Assembly (NCBI GenBank): GCA_030430385.1
Contig: JAUIFO010000008.1
Location: forward strand, 1-64,000
Reading direction: 5' to 3'
Origin: Bacteroidia bacterium
GTDB lineage: Bacteria; Bacteroidota; Bacteroidia; Flavobacteriales; Flavobacteriaceae
Length of the DNA stretch: 64,000 nucleotides
Shown: positions 61,568 through 64,000 of the stretch, in pieces
How positions within the stretch are numbered: the stretch's first letter is position 1
Layout: each line of letters begins with the position of its first letter
Translations under genes and position numbers: made by a program
The notes under the pieces: generated by a model
The model's database searches: none
What the model was told of the DNA's origin: nothing
What the model saw: the letters and a program-made list of their open reading frames with translations, nothing else

Positions 61568-63745
61568 TTAATTTTTCTTAAATAAAACCTTTTCGTTTGT
61601 AAACTGATGTGCTTCATCTAGAAAAGCAATCATTTGTGGCCAATTGTCACTTGACTCATAATAATTTTTGTAGCGTTTTGAAGTTGTAATAACCAATTCA
61701 TTTCCTTCAATAGCAGCAGTACTAATAAAAGCACCAGTGGCATTGTCTACGTTCTTATTCAATTTGTCAAGACCAGTAACTGTATAGCCATCAGGAATTG
61801 AAATGCGTAAGGTATAGTTAAAAACTCTTGGATGTGGTAAATACACATTTTGATCTCTTTCGCGTTCGTCTGCTTCTAAATCAATTTGACCACCAATAAG
61901 TTTTCCTACTTGCATAATGTAATTTGGACCAGCTTTTTTAAGCAAAGCATCTTTGGCATTAAATCGCTCTGTAAAAGTGAAATATTCATCTAAGCCATAG
62001 CGTCCATTATTGTCTATAAGGTACGTGTAATCTACAATATCTTCAATACCATACTCATTTTTTGCACTTGCCTCAAACTCGTCTTTTTGTTTGGTTTTCA
62101 ATTTTTCGATTAAGGCATCCATCTCTTTAGAAAACTTCTCCTTATTTTTCTTTCCTCTCACTTTTTCAATCCACGATTCAGTGCCATACTTTTTATAGTC
62201 TTCAAAAACATAATCAGAAAAAAGAAGTCTGTCGTATTGCTCATCACTTTTTTGATGTCCTTTAAAACTATTTACTGAGGTAAGTGATAGTCCCGAAAAA
62301 TCATCATTTAAATTAACCGTTACAACTTTCTTAGTTTCATTTTGCTCATACGTTGATGTTGGCAAAGTACCTCTGTCTATTTTATCAATAATACGTTTGG
62401 TTTTTTCAGAAGATAATAAGAAGACATCTGTACCTTCCATAAGAGGAGAGAACTCATTAATGTTGGTATGCGGACTGAAAAACTGAGCGTACATTGGTGT
62501 TGGTGTATTGACTTTTACAAGCACATTGACATTCTTTTCAATAAGGAGTTCGTCAATAGAACCATCATAGCGCTTTTTACCAACAACTATACTGTAATCT
62601 ATTTTTTGTCGCTTTAAAAATTCAGTAAAATGTCTAATGAACTGCTTTTGATTCTGAATAAAAACAACATCATTACCATACACCATAAATGGATACGCAG
62701 AAATATTAGATTCTCTTGCATAGAAAGCTTCAATATATCTTGTTAAATAGTAATGCCTCATGTAATAGTAAGCCGAGGTTACTTTTTCGTTATCATTACT
62801 GAAAGATTTTCCTTTGAAAAAAGATTTCACATCACCAACATCACCATCTGGTTTAAACCTGCTATCATAAAGATCTAAGACTTCTTCATCTGAAACACTA
62901 GTTTTGATGATGTCTTCTTTTTCAGGTAAGAATGCTAGCGCTCGGTCTTCAAATTTCCCTGAACGTGCAAAGTACACTTGAAATTTATAAGAAGGCAATT
63001 CAACAAGAGGGTAGAACCAACGTCTGTATTCACGTTTTGGAATATTAGTTTCAGTAAGTTCATAGCGTCTCATATTCTTTTTCTCTGTCTGAATTTCCTT
63101 CAGCTCTGGAGCACCATTGAACGATTTAAAATTGATAAAGAAATCATTTTCAGTCTCAAAGAACAATTTGAAATCCATAATAGGATATTCTTCATTTAAA
63201 CTAGTTTCAACAGGATCAAATCCAAAAGCATACGTGCTCTTGAACGGTTCTTTTCTGTACAAATAATAATCGATAATATCGCCAACCTCTAGGTTTGGAA
63301 TAGCCACTTTGGTTTCGCCATCTACTTCAACAGCTTCTTTGTCAACATCAATTTCAGTTACAGAACCATCAGGCTTTACAATTTTTACACCAACAAAGTT
63401 GTTTCCTTTTTCTTTCCAAGTATAACGCCCTTTAGTAGACCTGAATCGTTTCGTAAATGAAAATTCAGAGAATTCTTCAACAGCAGCCATATCTAAAAGC
63501 TTGATACGCTTTCTTATTGATGTAGTATAGGTTACATTTTTACCATATTTATGGAAATCGTAGTTTTCATTTTTATAGATGATTACGGCAGATTCATTTT
63601 CCCATTCTGAAGGAATATCATTGGCATCTTTATACGCGTCTGAAGCGCCCCAGAAAAAATCTTTAGCAGCAATTTCATCTTTAGATTGTGCGTTTATGCA
63701 AAGCGAATATGTGAAGGTGAGGAGTAGTAAAAATCGTAAGGTCAT
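61568..63745 (-). CDS. DUF3857 domain protein (transglutaminase-like)
   Basis: A signal peptide (ending CINAQ) is followed by a DUF3857 domain (about residues 55-240; opening WENESAVIIYKNENYDFHKY). A transglutaminase-like region follows (about 290-430), then a long C-terminal beta-rich part to 725. The transglutaminase-like Cys-His-Asp triad is not obvious in this copy, which has YFRHFTEFLKRQKIDYSIVV-like sequence where the fold continues. It is a large periplasmic or surface protein of unknown function, common in Bacteroidota. A paralogue lies immediately upstream on the same strand. Confidence 0.8.
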   Translation of the reverse strand: MTLRFLLLLTFTYSLCINAQSKDEIAAKDFFWGASDAYKDANDIPSEWENESAVIIYKNENYDFHKYGKNVTYTTSIRKRIKLLDMAAVEEFSEFSFTKRFRSTKGRYTWKEKGNNFVGVKIVKPDGSVTEIDVDKEAVEVDGETKVAIPNLEVGDIIDYYLYRKEPFKSTYAFGFDPVETSLNEEYPIMDFKLFFETENDFFINFKSFNGAPELKEIQTEKKNMRRYELTETNIPKREYRRWFYPLVELPSYKFQVYFARSGKFEDRALAFLPEKEDIIKTSVSDEEVLDLYDSRFKPDGDVGDVKSFFKGKSFSNDNEKVTSAYYYMRHYYLTRYIEAFYARESNISAYPFMVYGNDVVFIQNQKQFIRHFTEFLKRQKIDYSIVVGKKRYDGSIDELLIEKNVNVLVKVNTPTPMYAQFFSPHTNINEFSPLMEGTDVFLLSSEKTKRIIDKIDRGTLPTSTYEQNETKKVVTVNLNDDFSGLSLTSVNSFKGHQKSDEQYDRLLFSDYVFEDYKKYGTESWIEKVRGKKNKEKFSKEMDALIEKLKTKQKDEFEASAKNEYGIEDIVDYTYLIDNNGRYGLDEYFTFTERFNAKDALLKKAGPNYIMQVGKLIGGQIDLEADERERDQNVYLPHPRVFNYTLRISIPDGYTVTGLDKLNKNVDNATGAFISTAAIEGNELVITTSKRYKNYYESSDNWPQMIAFLDEAHQFTNEKVLFKKN

Positions 63746-63748
63746 GAA

Positions 63749-64000
63749 TTAATCGGCTTTTGTTAAAATAATTTGTTCGTTATATAAGTTGTTAAGTTCA
63801 TCAATAAAACTGTTCCATTGCTCAAAGTCTGCAGTTTCAATTTTTGCATTTTTTATTTGGAAGGTCTTTTTGTAAACGATGGTATTGTTTTCTTTTGAAA
63901 AGTTAACCGTCATATCAAAATTTGGATTCGTTACTGAGATATCTTCAGGTAAATGAGAGATTTTGTAGCCTTGCGGAATATCTAAACGTGTGGTCGATTG
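63749..64000 (-). CDS. C-terminal part of a second DUF3857-type protein (cut by window edge)
   Basis: The open frame runs from the window edge to a TAA at 63749-63751, giving 83 residues with the pattern LDIPQGYKISHLPEDISV and a final LYNEQIILTKAD. This matches the C-terminal tail of DUF3857 proteins, as in the gene just downstream. Its stop is 3 bp from the next ATG, so the two form an operon. The start lies beyond 64000. Confidence 0.75.
   Translation of the reverse strand, partial: QSTTRLDIPQGYKISHLPEDISVTNPNFDMTVNFSKENNTIVYKKTFQIKNAKIETADFEQWNSFIDELNNLYNEQIILTKAD

Noticed and set aside
1..64000. tRNA, rRNA, CRISPR arrays, IS elements, integrases or prophage genes
   Set aside because: None of the diagnostic sequences, repeats or protein families was seen, so the window is ordinary chromosome with one accessory-type PUL.

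Overview
The window looks like chromosomal DNA of a marine bacterium of the family Flavobacteriaceae (phylum Bacteroidota). The sequence is AT-rich, Shine-Dalgarno sites are weak, and the gene families fit: SusC/SusD, type IX secretion (T9SS) C-terminal tails, gldF/gldG, LytS/LytTR pairs with periplasmic propellers, and DUF3857 proteins. I cannot name the genus. No rRNA, tRNA, CRISPR array, IS element or prophage was seen.

Region 1 (1-7.4 kb): a membrane-anchored AraC/TPR regulator diverges from a run of seven small envelope-related genes (ankyrin lipoprotein, acyltransferase 3, membrane thioredoxin, lipoprotein, outer-membrane protein, DUF4386 and a 4-TM protein). A 20-bp-period tandem repeat lies in the divergent promoter. 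The run ends at a strong terminator that overlaps the decayed 3' end of an NmrA/SDR-type gene.

Region 2 (7.8-30.6 kb): a polysaccharide utilization locus that I read as acting on laminarin (beta-1,3-glucan with beta-1,6 branches). In order: a periplasmic propeller sensor fused to a LuxR-type HTH, SusC, SusD, a surface glycan-binding protein with two near-identical CBM-like modules, a GH16 laminarinase lipoprotein, a cytoplasmic GH94/GH149-type beta-1,3-glucan phosphorylase, two clan GH-A (GH17 and GH17-like) lipoproteins, a GH30 lipoprotein, a GPH/MFS sugar symporter, an unrecognised T9SS-secreted protein and a LacI regulator. Glucan would be cut at the surface by GH16, imported by SusCD, debranched and trimmed by GH30/GH17, carried inward by the symporter and phosphorolysed to glucose-1-phosphate.

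Region 3 (30.8-39.7 kb): a T9SS-secreted PQQ-type sugar dehydrogenase, a DUF4870 protein, a propeller/LytS histidine kinase with its LytTR regulator, and a T9SS beta-helix protein. Region 4 (39.8-47.6 kb): dnaN, then a tight minus-strand cluster (SAM hydrolase, ABM, small membrane protein, gldF, an unusual BamE-like membrane protein, gldG), then phoH and purC separated by a structured, cloverleaf-like element.

Region 5 (47.6-61.5 kb): a C2 metabolism neighbourhood. It holds an AGCS amino-acid symporter, an AraC regulator divergent from an aldehyde dehydrogenase, DUF779, acetyl-CoA synthetase, a RamB/ScfR-like XRE regulator divergent from malate synthase and isocitrate lyase, and a DUF294/CBS/cNMP protein with a DnaQ-like exonuclease. 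Both divergent promoters carry clear repeat-type operators. Region 6 (61.6-64 kb) holds two tandem DUF3857 genes, the second cut by the window edge.
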